Positions 1 through 7,398 of a stretch of DNA of 8,655 nucleotides are shown here, piece by piece. Source of the DNA: Hyphomicrobiales bacterium (lineage in GTDB: Bacteria > Pseudomonadota > Alphaproteobacteria > Rhizobiales > Beijerinckiaceae). Within the stretch, counting starts at the first letter, position 1, and each line of letters begins with the position of its first letter. Under the pieces are notes generated by a model. It saw nothing but the letters and a program-made list of their open reading frames with translations, did no database searches and had not been told where the DNA came from. The stretch covers positions 1 through 8,655 of the forward strand of contig JAQGKM010000180.1 of assembly GCA_028290125.1 (NCBI GenBank), in the 5' to 3' direction. The position numbers and the translations under genes were made by a program.

Positions 1-1034
1 TGCCGGCGGTGCAGGTCGTCGCCTCCGGGCATCTGTTTCGCGCCGGCATCTACCTCAACGCCGCCGACGCGCTGGAGCGCCTCGCCGAGATCGACACCAT
101 CGTGTTCGACAAGACCGGCACGCTGACGCTGCCCGACCCCAACGTGTCGAACGCCACGAGCCTGCCGCCGGATCTGCTTGCGCTCGCGTCGCGCCTTGCG
201 CAATCGAGCCGCCACCCGCTCGCCGCCGCCGTCGCCCGCAGCGCGCCGCACGCCATCCCGCTCGATGGAGCCGAGGAGCTTGCAGGCTCGGGCGTCCGCG
301 CCTGTGTCGACGGCGTCGAGATACGTCTAGGCTCGAAAGCATTCTGCGACATCGTAAGCGAAGCAAAACCGTCTGCAGCCGACGTGTCGCTGATCTATCT
401 CCGGTACGGCGCGCGCGAGGCCTGCATCGAGATCCGCCAGAGCCTGCGTCCCGACGCGCGCGCGACCATCCATGCGCTGCGCGCCAAAGGCTACGAGATC
501 CGCATTCTCTCAGGCGATCGCGCGGAGGCCGTCGCGCCGCTGGCGATGCAGCTCGGCGTGACGCTGGCGCGCGGCGGCGCCGATCCCGCGCAGAAGATCG
601 AGACGATCGAGACGCTGCGCGCGCAAGGCCGCAAGGTGCTGATGGTCGGCGACGGCTTGAACGATGCGCCCGCGCTTGCAGCCGCCCATGCCTCACTGTC
701 GCCCATCACCGCGGCGGATCTCGCGCAGGCGCAGGCGGACGCCGTGTTCCTCGGCGATGGCCTCGCGCCAGTCGCGCAGGCGCTCGACATCGCGCGGCAG
801 GCCCGCGCGCTGATGCGCCAGAACCTCGGCATCGCGGTGGTGTACAACCTCTTCGCCGTGCCGCTCGCGATCGCCGGCTACGTCACGCCGCTGATCGCCG
901 CCGCCGCCATGTCGGGATCGTCGATCATCGTCACGCTGAACGCCTTGCGGCTGCGCGGCGCACGCCAGCGACAGGCGGTCGAGCCGTCGCGCGCGGCGAC
1001 ACGCGTTGCGCTCGCCACGCAGGAGGACTCTTGA
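1..1034 (+). CDS. fixI: Copper-translocating P1B-type ATPase FixI/CcoI, C-terminal part (5' end outside window)
   Basis: This is the C-terminal 343 residues of a heavy-metal P-type ATPase, a membrane pump that moves Cu(I) across the inner membrane for cbb3 cytochrome oxidase assembly. The frame is open from base 3, so the start lies upstream and the N-terminal metal-binding domain, first six membrane helices and CPC motif are not visible. The phosphorylation site DKTGT is at bases 108-122, the nucleotide-domain His-Pro pair (SRHPL) is at about 207-221, and the hinge GDGLNDAP is at 648-671. The last two membrane helices carry YN and MSGSS, which match the YN and MxxSS copper-ligand motifs of P1B-1 pumps. 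The assignment to FixI rather than a general CopA rests on the fixS gene, whose start overlaps this stop codon by one base. FixI pumps are known to supply copper to the oxidase rather than to detoxify. An internal GTG at base 9 is not a true start. Confidence 0.93.
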   Translation, partial: PAVQVVASGHLFRAGIYLNAADALERLAEIDTIVFDKTGTLTLPDPNVSNATSLPPDLLALASRLAQSSRHPLAAAVARSAPHAIPLDGAEELAGSGVRACVDGVEIRLGSKAFCDIVSEAKPSAADVSLIYLRYGAREACIEIRQSLRPDARATIHALRAKGYEIRILSGDRAEAVAPLAMQLGVTLARGGADPAQKIETIETLRAQGRKVLMVGDGLNDAPALAAAHASLSPITAADLAQAQADAVFLGDGLAPVAQALDIARQARALMRQNLGIAVVYNLFAVPLAIAGYVTPLIAAAAMSGSSIIVTLNALRLRGARQRQAVEPSRAATRVALATQEDS

Positions 1035-1183
1035 TGAACGTGCTCGTCTTTCTCGTCCCCGTCGCGCTGGCTCTCGGCATCTCCGCGCTCTTCGCCTTCA
1101 TGTGGTCGCTGAAACGCGGCCAATACGAAGATTCCGAAGGCGCCGCCTACCGCATCCTGTCGGACGAGGATCTGCCAAAATGA
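1034..1183 (+). CDS. fixS: cbb3-type cytochrome oxidase assembly protein FixS/CcoS
   Basis: This 49-residue membrane protein is required in the family for maturation of cbb3-type cytochrome oxidase, acting with the FixI/CcoI copper pump. One hydrophobic helix spans about residues 3-24. It is followed by the conserved basic-acidic tail containing GQYEDSEG and RIL, the family signature (often written GQxDDxxxxxxRIL). The ATG at 1034 shares its first base with the last base of the fixI stop codon and has a strong AGGAGG ribosome site at 1021-1026, seven bases away. Its stop codon overlaps the next start by four bases (ATGA at 1180-1183). This coupling implies one transcript and coordinated translation. 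Length is normal for the family (about 45-60 residues). Confidence 0.93.
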   Translation: MNVLVFLVPVALALGISALFAFMWSLKRGQYEDSEGAAYRILSDEDLPK

Positions 1184-2307
1184 AATCGCTGCTGCCGGAG
1201 ATCGCCGCGCGGGCAGGGCGGCTCGTCTGCTTCTGCCCGCCCGGCATGCCGGTGGATGGCGCCGAGCGGCGCGGGCCGGCGCTGCTCGCGGCGGGCTTCG
1301 CGCTTTCCACGCTGTCGCAGACCCTGGCGCTCGGCATCCTGCCGCTCGCCGGCGCGCTGCTCGCGCCGCGACCGGCGCTCGCGACCTTGCCCTACATGGC
1401 GATGCTGATCGGCGCGGCGGTGGCGACCTTTCCGGCGTCCTTCCTGCTCGACGCCTTTGGCCGCCGCGCCTCCTTTGCGCTTGGCGCCTCGCATGGCGTC
1501 GCGGGCGGGCTCGTGCTCGCCTGGGCGCTCACCGCCAACGCCTTCCTGCCATTCTGTCTCGGCGCCTTCTGGCTCGGCGTGGCGCAGGGTTTTGGCCTGT
1601 TCTACCGCCACGAGGCGGCGATGGGCGGCGGCGCCATGGGTCGCGCCATGCTGCTCGGCGTGGTCTTCGGCTCCGGCGCGCTGGCGGGGATCATCGGCCC
1701 CGGCATCCTGATGTTTGGCGCGCGCCTCATGCCGACGTCGGTCTTCGCGCCGGCGGCGCTGTCGGCCGCACTGGTGCAGGTGCTGGTGCTCGGCCTCGCC
1801 ATGTTCTTCGCGCCGCAGGCGGAGCCGGCCGCACGCGTCAACACGCCTGCGGCGTCAGCCTACGATTGGCGCGACGCGCTCGCGCCCACCATCGTCGGCG
1901 CGGCGGCGTGGTTCGGAATGACGGCTCTGATGCTGGCTGCGCCGTCCGCCATGATCGCCTGCGGGATTCCGGCGGCGGGCGTCGCAGGTCTGCTCGCGTG
2001 GCATGTCGTCGCCATGTACGCGCCGGGCTTCGGCATCGCGGCGCTGGCGACATGGATCGGCGCGCCCGCGACGGCGCTGGCGGGCCTGTCGCTCGTGATC
2101 GTCGCACGTCTGTTGCTCGGCGCAGCGGATGCTGCCGCGGCCTTTGGCGGCGGCCTCATCGTCCTCGCGGTCGGGTGGTCGCTTGCGACCGCCGCCTCCA
2201 CGCTGTGGCTGCAGAAGGGAACGCCGCCGCGCAGCCTGCTCGCGCTGCACGATCTCTGCCTGTTCGGCGCAGCGCTCGCAGGCGCCTGGCTCGCGACAGG
2301 CGTCTGA
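1180..2307 (+). CDS. ccoA: MFS transporter, CcoA-type (CalT family) probable copper importer
   Basis: This is a 375-residue major facilitator protein, hydrophobic throughout and consistent with about 12 membrane helices. A variant of MFS motif A (DAFGRR, residues 91-96) lies in the loop after helix 2. In the second half, MTALM (247-251) and HVVAM (275-279) give MxxxM and HxxxM motifs 28 residues apart, with Cys261 between them. In Rhodobacter capsulatus CcoA, as I recall the published numbering, the essential motifs are M233xxxM237 and H261xxxM265, also 28 apart, with a cysteine at 247. The match is therefore exact with a 14-residue offset. CcoA imports copper for cbb3 oxidase, which fits its position directly after fixI and fixS with a 4-base ATGA overlap. 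A CFC pair (17-19) and Met23 precede the first helix and could also bind metal. The start at 1180 is chosen by that overlap and a GAGGA site at 1166-1170. Related riboflavin transporters (RfnT) belong to nearby clades, so the substrate is inferred. Confidence 0.78.
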   Translation: MKSLLPEIAARAGRLVCFCPPGMPVDGAERRGPALLAAGFALSTLSQTLALGILPLAGALLAPRPALATLPYMAMLIGAAVATFPASFLLDAFGRRASFALGASHGVAGGLVLAWALTANAFLPFCLGAFWLGVAQGFGLFYRHEAAMGGGAMGRAMLLGVVFGSGALAGIIGPGILMFGARLMPTSVFAPAALSAALVQVLVLGLAMFFAPQAEPAARVNTPAASAYDWRDALAPTIVGAAAWFGMTALMLAAPSAMIACGIPAAGVAGLLAWHVVAMYAPGFGIAALATWIGAPATALAGLSLVIVARLLLGAADAAAAFGGGLIVLAVGWSLATAASTLWLQKGTPPRSLLALHDLCLFGAALAGAWLATGV

Positions 2308-2318
2308 TCGCGAGGCGC
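2282..2318. terminator. Possible hairpin between convergent ccoA-like and usp genes
   Basis: CTCGCGA at 2290-2296 pairs with TCGCGAG at 2308-2314 around an 11-base loop. GCGC at 2282-2285 can pair with 2315-2318 to extend the stem past a bulge. It straddles the end of the MFS gene and the 17-base gap to the convergent usp gene, the only place a shared terminator could sit. No T-run follows on either strand, so this is a weak candidate. Confidence 0.3.
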
Positions 2319-2324
2319 TGTGCG

Positions 2325-3149
2325 TCAGTGCGACATCAACACCGGCAGCGTCATCGTGGAGAGGATGGTGCGCGTCGTGCCGCCGAGCACGAATTCGCGC
2401 AGGCGCGAATGGCCGTAGCCGCCCATCACCAGGAAGTCCGACCCTGCGTCCGCCGCATAGGACAACAGTGTGTCGCCAACATCGCCCGACATCGGCAGCC
2501 GCTTGAGTTCGGCGTTGAGCCCATGCCGCGACAGGTGACGCGTGATGTTGAAGCCCGGCAGTTCCTTGTAGGACGTGCGCGGCCCCGCGATGCTGACGAC
2601 CTCGATCGTCTTCGCCTTTTCGAGCAACGGCATCGCGTCCGACAGCGCGCGCGCCGCAGGCTGACTGCCGTCCCAGGCGATCAGCGCACGGTCGAAGCCC
2701 GGCGCCTTGGTCTGGATGCGCGGCACGAAGAGCACCGGACGGCCGGATCCGAAGAGCGCGGCTTCCGCCATCAGCTCGACATCGCCATTGGGCTCGCTTG
2801 CCTGTCCGATGATCGTCAGGTCGAAATGGCGTGCGAGCCGGGCGAAATCATCGCGCGCCTGGCCCGGAAGGGCGTCAATCTGCACCAGTTCGCTGCGCAG
2901 CGAATCCGGCGCTGTCGTGCGCAGCTTTTCGTAGGCCTGCGCGGCGCGATCACGCGATTGCTCCGTGATGGCGGCGAGCATTTCGTACGGGTAATCGCCT
3001 GCGAAGCTCGCGGGCGCGAGGATCTCGAACGCGATGCCGGCGGCGGTCAGATGCGCGCCGAACGTTTGCGCCAAGGCTCCGGCATAGGCGGCTGCGGCCT
3101 GGCCTTCGCCATCGTTGTCGAGCAACAAAAGGATATCCTTGATCGCCAT
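2325..3149 (-). CDS. Tandem-domain universal stress protein (UspA family)
   Basis: This is a 274-residue cytoplasmic protein with two Usp folds, about residues 1-145 and 152-274. Such double-domain proteins act as ATP-binding stress or energy-status proteins; the exact role is not predictable. The second domain begins with the typical strand and aspartate (ALIAWDGS, 155-162). It ends with the nucleotide loop G243-x2-G246-x9-G256, followed by Gly-Thr instead of the usual Ser/Thr. The first domain lacks a clean version of this loop, so only the C-terminal domain is likely to bind nucleotide. The ATG at 3149 has a GGGAGAG ribosome site just upstream on the minus strand. The gene diverges from the small protein at 3312. 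A FixK/FNR-like box lies between them about 71 bases upstream of this start, with a possible -10 (CATAGA, minus strand, 3194-3199) at the right distance for activation. Usp genes are recurrent members of low-oxygen regulons. Confidence 0.92.
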   Translation of the reverse strand: MAIKDILLLLDNDGEGQAAAAYAGALAQTFGAHLTAAGIAFEILAPASFAGDYPYEMLAAITEQSRDRAAQAYEKLRTTAPDSLRSELVQIDALPGQARDDFARLARHFDLTIIGQASEPNGDVELMAEAALFGSGRPVLFVPRIQTKAPGFDRALIAWDGSQPAARALSDAMPLLEKAKTIEVVSIAGPRTSYKELPGFNITRHLSRHGLNAELKRLPMSGDVGDTLLSYAADAGSDFLVMGGYGHSRLREFVLGGTTRTILSTMTLPVLMSH

Positions 3150-3219
3150 CTGACTCTCCCGAAACGCCTTGCGTGACTTCGTCGCCTGTCCGCTCTATGT
3201 CATCCCCGTACCGAGCGCC

Positions 3220-3233
3220 TTGATTTGAAGCAA
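3220..3233. promoter_or_regulatory. Putative FixK/FNR-type binding site
   Basis: The sequence TTGATTTGAAGCAA fits the rhizobial FixK2 consensus TTG(A/C)-N6-(T/G)CAA exactly. It differs from the symmetric FNR/anaerobox TTGAT-N4-ATCAA at one position. It lies in the divergent region between usp (start 3149, minus) and the small gene (start 3312, plus). Its centre at about 3226.5 is roughly 40 bases upstream of a start point predicted from the minus-strand CATAGA (3194-3199), close to the class II activator position of -41.5. On the plus side GATAGA (3251-3256) is a weaker -10 at about the same distance. The site is inferred from sequence only. Confidence 0.6.
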
Positions 3234-3311
3234 TGCCATCAGGCGCCACCGATAGACGAGTTGCAAGTTGCTTCGTGCGCAAGGACACTGCGCCGAAAAC
3301 GGAGGAATGGA

Positions 3312-3578
3312 ATGGCCGACGACGGGACAGCGCGCATCGCCGCGCTCGAGGAGCGTGTCGAAGCGCTCAGCAGCACCATCAAGACCGTGCTCACAACGCT
3401 CTTGCTCCGCGGCATCCTCACGAAGGAAACCGTGGCCGAGATCGTCAAGGAGACGAAGGCGGCGATCGGACCGGGACACGCACAGGCGGAAGCCGAGCTG
3501 GATCACATCAAGGAGGATCTGCCGCAATATCTGCGAAACGCGGTCGGTGAACCCGAGGAAGATGACCACAGCCATTGA
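3312..3578 (+). CDS. Small acidic coiled-coil protein of unknown function
   Basis: This is an 88-residue protein I cannot assign to a named family. Residues 7-50 are strongly helical with heptad-like spacing (RIAALEERVEALSSTIK, then LLLRGILTKETVAEIV), suggesting a coiled coil or helical hairpin that oligomerises. The C-terminus is acidic and ends EPEEDDHSH, possibly a weak metal-binding tail. There is no signal peptide or membrane helix, so it is probably cytoplasmic. The ATG at 3312 is preceded by GGAGGA at 3301-3306, a near-perfect ribosome site five bases away. An out-of-frame ATG at 3307 would have no proper spacing. It diverges from usp across the FixK-like box and is 59 bases upstream of the alpha-glucosidase. 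High GC coding bias and the strong ribosome site make it a real gene; the function is unknown. Confidence 0.75.
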   Translation: MADDGTARIAALEERVEALSSTIKTVLTTLLLRGILTKETVAEIVKETKAAIGPGHAQAEAELDHIKEDLPQYLRNAVGEPEEDDHSH

Positions 3579-3589
3579 TTGCACCGCAA

Positions 3590-3619
3590 CCCGGCCCCCT
3601 TGCACGCGTTGGGGCCGGG
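3590..3619. other. GC-rich hairpin ahead of the glucosidase ribosome site
   Basis: CCCGGCCCC at 3590-3598 pairs perfectly with GGGGCCGGG at 3611-3619 around a 12-base loop. It starts 11 bases after the stop codon of the small upstream gene and ends six bases before the GGGGA ribosome site of the glucosidase (3626-3630). No T-run follows. It could be a weak terminator for the small gene, an attenuating structure or an mRNA-stability element. Confidence 0.55.
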
Positions 3620-3637
3620 ACAAGCGGGGAACAATCT

Positions 3638-5230
<1,593 letters not shown>

Positions 5231-5235
5231 GTGGC

Positions 5236-5264
5236 AGGCCGCCGGATCAAGCATCCGGCGGCCT
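5236..5264. terminator. Perfect 12-bp hairpin, likely bidirectional terminator
   Basis: AGGCCGCCGGAT (5236-5247) is a perfect inverted repeat of ATCCGGCGGCCT (5253-5264) with a 5-base loop. It fills the 44-base gap between the convergent glucosidase and mscL genes, where a shared terminator is expected. Neither side has a T-run, so termination may be Rho-assisted or the stem may mainly protect 3' ends. Confidence 0.7.
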
Positions 5265-5274
5265 AAGCTGAAGC

Positions 5275-5691
5275 TCAGGCGAGCGGGCGGCGGGCCAGCA
5301 GGTCGCGAATTTCTTCGAGCAGGATTTCCGATTTGGCCGGGGCGGCCGGAGCCGGCGGTTCCTTGCGGCGCAGCGTGTTCACGGCGCGCACGACGAGGAA
5401 CAGGATGAAGGCCACGATGATGAAGTTGACGGCGATCGTCAGGAAGTTGCCGAACGCCAGCACCGCGCCCTGCTTGCGCGCGTCCACGAGATTGGGCGCC
5501 GTGACCGCCGATGACAGGCGAATGAAGTAGTTCGAGAAGTCGAGCCCGCCGGTGACCGAGCCGATGATCGGCATGAAGATGTCGGTGACGAGCGAGTCGA
5601 CGATCTTGGAGAAGGCGGCGCCGATGATCACGCCGATGGCGAGATCCATGACGTTTCCACGCAGGGCGAATTCCCGGAATTCCTTGAGCAT
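5275..5691 (-). CDS. mscL: Large-conductance mechanosensitive channel MscL
   Basis: This 138-residue inner-membrane channel opens under membrane tension to release solutes during osmotic downshock; the known family forms a homopentamer. The conserved N-terminal amphipathic helix and pore helix are clear: MLKEFREFALRGNVMDLAIG (1-20), then VIIGAAFSKIVDSLVTDIFMP (21-41). The periplasmic loop runs from about 44 to 75. The second helix contains FGNFLTIAVNFIIVAFILF (80-98), and a charged C-terminal helix bundle contains EEIRDLLARR. The ATG at 5691 follows AGGGAGGT at about five bases, a strong ribosome site, and matches the normal family start. An upstream in-frame extension exists but is not conserved in type. 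The gene is divergent from dusA and convergent with the glucosidase. A 6-bp stem (5708-5713 with 5721-5726) sits in its 5' leader. Confidence 0.97.
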   Translation of the reverse strand: MLKEFREFALRGNVMDLAIGVIIGAAFSKIVDSLVTDIFMPIIGSVTGGLDFSNYFIRLSSAVTAPNLVDARKQGAVLAFGNFLTIAVNFIIVAFILFLVVRAVNTLRRKEPPAPAAPAKSEILLEEIRDLLARRPLA

Positions 5692-5778
5692 GCAGACCTC
5701 CCTCTTGGCTACAGCCTCAGTGTAGCAGGAGAAATGATTCTGCGCGCGGGGCGGGGCAGGAGGGCAGGACAGGGTGCT

Positions 5779-5807
5779 TTGCGCTTCGCCCATCGAGGTC
5801 TTATATG
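5779..5807 (+). promoter_or_regulatory. Possible sigma-70-type promoter for dusA
   Basis: TTGCGC (5779-5784) and TATATG (5802-5807) are separated by 17 bases. An alternative -10 reading is TTATAT at 5801-5806. Transcription would start near 5813, giving a leader of about 30 bases before the dusA start. The -35 is a poor match, so confidence is low. No convincing promoter for mscL was found on the other strand. Confidence 0.35.
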
Positions 5808-5829
5808 CCCGCACGTCGCGGGAAGCGGC

Positions 5830-5844
5830 AGGAGAGCCGACTTG
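5830..5844 (+). promoter_or_regulatory. Ribosome site that favours a TTG start for dusA
   Basis: AGGAGAG at 5830-5836 lies five bases before an in-frame TTG (5842-5844) but 17 bases before the in-frame ATG at 5854, where no other purine-rich site is visible. Spacing therefore supports the TTG, adding four residues. Confidence 0.5.
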
Positions 5845-6837
5845 CAGCACAGCATGAGATTCAGCGTCGCCCCCATGATGGACTGGACGGACCGGCATTG
5901 CCGCGTTCTCCATCGCACGCTGTCGCGCCATGCCTTGCTCTATACCGAGATGGTCACGACGGGCGCGATCATCCATGGCGACCGTCAGCGGCTGCTCGGG
6001 TTCGACGATGTCGAGCATCCGGTCGCGGTCCAGCTCGGCGGGTCAGACCCGCAGGCGCTCGCCGCGTCCGCCCGCATCTGCGAGGATTTCGGCTACGACG
6101 AGATCAACCTGAACTGCGGCTGCCCGTCGGATCGCGTCCAGAACGGCGCTTTCGGGGCCTGTCTCATGCGCGAGCCGCAGCTGGTCGGCGATTGCGTCGC
6201 GGCCATGAAGGCGGCCGTCCGGATCCCCGTCACGGTGAAGTGCCGCATCGGCGTCGACGACCAGGACCCGCGCGAGGCCCTGTGGACGCTGACGCAGAAC
6301 GTCGTCGCGGCCGGGGTCGACGCCCTGACGGTGCATGCGCGCAAGGCGTGGCTACAGGGGCTCTCGCCGAAGGAGAACCGCGATGTGCCGCCGCTCGACT
6401 ACGCCATCGTGCATCGGCTCAAGGCAGATTTCCCGGCCCTTCCGATCGCCCTCAATGGTGGGCTGCAGGACCTCGCGGCGGCGCTGCCGCATCTTGATGT
6501 CCTCGACGGGCTGATGTTCGGCCGCTCGGCCTACCAGACCCCCGACATGCTGGCGCAGGTCGATCCGCTCGTGTTCGGCAAGCCCGCGCCGGTCGCCAAT
6601 TCCTTCGAGGCGGTCGAAGCCTACATTCCCTATCTCGAGGCGCGGCTCGCCGAGGGCGTGCGCCTGCACGACATGACCCGCCACATGCTCGGCCTGTTCA
6701 CCGGACTACCGGGCGCTCGCGCCTGGCGCCGCACGCTGGCCACCAGGGCCGTCGCGCGCGGGGCGGGGACCGAGGTCGTCCGCGAGGCCCTCGCCATGCT
6801 GGCTCCCACGCATGTTGTGGACGAAGCTCAGGTCTGA
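5842..6837 (+). CDS. dusA: tRNA-dihydrouridine(20/20a) synthase DusA
   Basis: This flavin enzyme reduces uridine to dihydrouridine at positions 20/20a of the tRNA D-loop, using FMN and NADPH. With the TTG start it has 331 residues, normal for DusA. The signature SVAPMMDWTDRHCR is at residues 8-21 and is specific to the DusA branch. The catalytic cysteine is Cys94 in LNCGCPS. A basic TVKCRIG motif and a TVHARKAW histidine motif follow in the TIM barrel, and NGG and MFGRSAYQ near the phosphate-binding end complete the FMN site. The C-terminal helical domain binds tRNA. The alternative ATG at 5854 would shorten it by four residues; the well-spaced ribosome site at 5830 favours the TTG. It diverges from mscL. 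The next plus-strand gene starts 108 bases later and is probably separately expressed. Confidence 0.95.
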   Translation: MQHSMRFSVAPMMDWTDRHCRVLHRTLSRHALLYTEMVTTGAIIHGDRQRLLGFDDVEHPVAVQLGGSDPQALAASARICEDFGYDEINLNCGCPSDRVQNGAFGACLMREPQLVGDCVAAMKAAVRIPVTVKCRIGVDDQDPREALWTLTQNVVAAGVDALTVHARKAWLQGLSPKENRDVPPLDYAIVHRLKADFPALPIALNGGLQDLAAALPHLDVLDGLMFGRSAYQTPDMLAQVDPLVFGKPAPVANSFEAVEAYIPYLEARLAEGVRLHDMTRHMLGLFTGLPGARAWRRTLATRAVARGAGTEVVREALAMLAPTHVVDEAQV

Positions 6838-6945
6838 CGCATTTTAGCCAAGCCGTAGATGCAACCTAAACGCAAGCTGCTCGTTAGTAGTTGGGGCCGC
6901 TGGGACCGCGTGACTGTTGTCGCGCGGAAATTTGAGAGTTTTTCC

Positions 6946-7338
6946 ATGACGATCGACGCCGCATTGGGTTCGAAGATCGAATCCTGCCTCGACGCCGCCC
7001 GCGCCTGTAACGAGGCCCTGGCGCATATCCGCCTGTCGTCCGAGCTGGCGCAGGACCGGGATCTCGCCTCCGGGTTGACGGAGGCGGCGCGTGTCACATC
7101 GCTGACCGCCGATTGTCTCGAACGCGTTCCGGACATCCGCGACATGGTCTTGCGCGTCTGTGTCGAAGTGGCCGAGCGCGTCGCGCTGGCGTGCGCCCGT
7201 CATGGCGACCAGCCGGAGCTGCTGGCCTGCGGCGAGTCGCTCGCGGCCTGCGCGGCGATCTGCACGGGCATGCCTGAGTTCGACATGGCGGTGGCCTCGG
7301 CCGGCGTCACCCGACCGGGCGTCGGCGCGATCCACTAA
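6946..7338 (+). CDS. Four-helix, cysteine-bearing protein resembling Csp/DUF326 copper-storage proteins
   Basis: This is a 130-residue, almost entirely helical protein with eight cysteines (14, 21, 57, 72, 83, 95, 102, 106). It has no signal peptide, so it is probably cytosolic. The pattern C72-x10-C83-x2-H86-x8-C95-x6-C102-x3-C106 lines up with the last two helices of copper-storage proteins of the Csp family. Those proteins form four-helix bundles whose core cysteines bind many Cu(I) ions. Several positions that are cysteine in true Csp3 proteins are Ala, Ser or Val here, so metal capacity would be lower or lost. The ATG at 6946 is preceded by GAGAG (6934-6938) at seven bases. An upstream ATG at 6859 would add 29 residues of un-Csp-like sequence and lacks a ribosome site. 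The assignment rests on eye alignment only; a generic helical protein is the alternative. It could buffer copper handled by the fixI/ccoA operon 4.6 kb away. Confidence 0.6.
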   Translation: MTIDAALGSKIESCLDAARACNEALAHIRLSSELAQDRDLASGLTEAARVTSLTADCLERVPDIRDMVLRVCVEVAERVALACARHGDQPELLACGESLAACAAICTGMPEFDMAVASAGVTRPGVGAIH

Positions 7339-7360
7339 CGCTTGCTCCGGATGCATTGAA

Positions 7361-7394
7361 GGCTCACAAGCGGGCGCGCATTCGCTTGTGAGTC
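7361..7394. other. Hairpin covering the TauE/SafE gene leader
   Basis: CTCACAAGCG (7363-7372) pairs perfectly with CGCTTGTGAG (7383-7392) around a 10-base loop, with a G-T and a G-C pair extending the base. The 3' arm contains GTGAG (7388-7392), the only ribosome-site-like sequence before the ATG at 7399. The stem is either a terminator for the Csp-like gene, although no T-run follows, or a structure that hides the ribosome site. Confidence 0.6.
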
Positions 7395-7398
7395 CCAC

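Noticed and set aside
55..696. Minus-strand open frame of 213 codons opposite fixI
   Set aside because: Extremely arginine- and serine-rich, lies over the conserved ATPase motifs and has no ribosome site.
1006..1179. 58-codon N-terminal extension of the MFS gene
   Set aside because: It would overlap fixI and all of fixS in another frame, is arginine-rich, and the ATG at 1180 has the expected ATGA coupling.
1866..3176. Plus-strand open frame of 436 codons crossing the MFS and usp genes
   Set aside because: It is arginine-rich shadow sequence, out of frame with ccoA and antisense to the usp gene.
5750..5775. Short GGGCAGGA direct repeat upstream of dusA
   Set aside because: Only two short copies in a purine-rich stretch; not distinguishable from base composition.
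5692..6018. N-terminal extension of MscL
   Set aside because: It would run across the dusA start, and MscL proteins normally begin with MLKEF as at 5691, which has a strong ribosome site.
7356..7369. Second FixK-like site TTGAAGGCTCACAA upstream of the TauE/SafE gene
   Set aside because: The second half-site has ACAA instead of TCAA or GCAA, and it overlaps the 5' arm of a hairpin, so the match is probably accidental.
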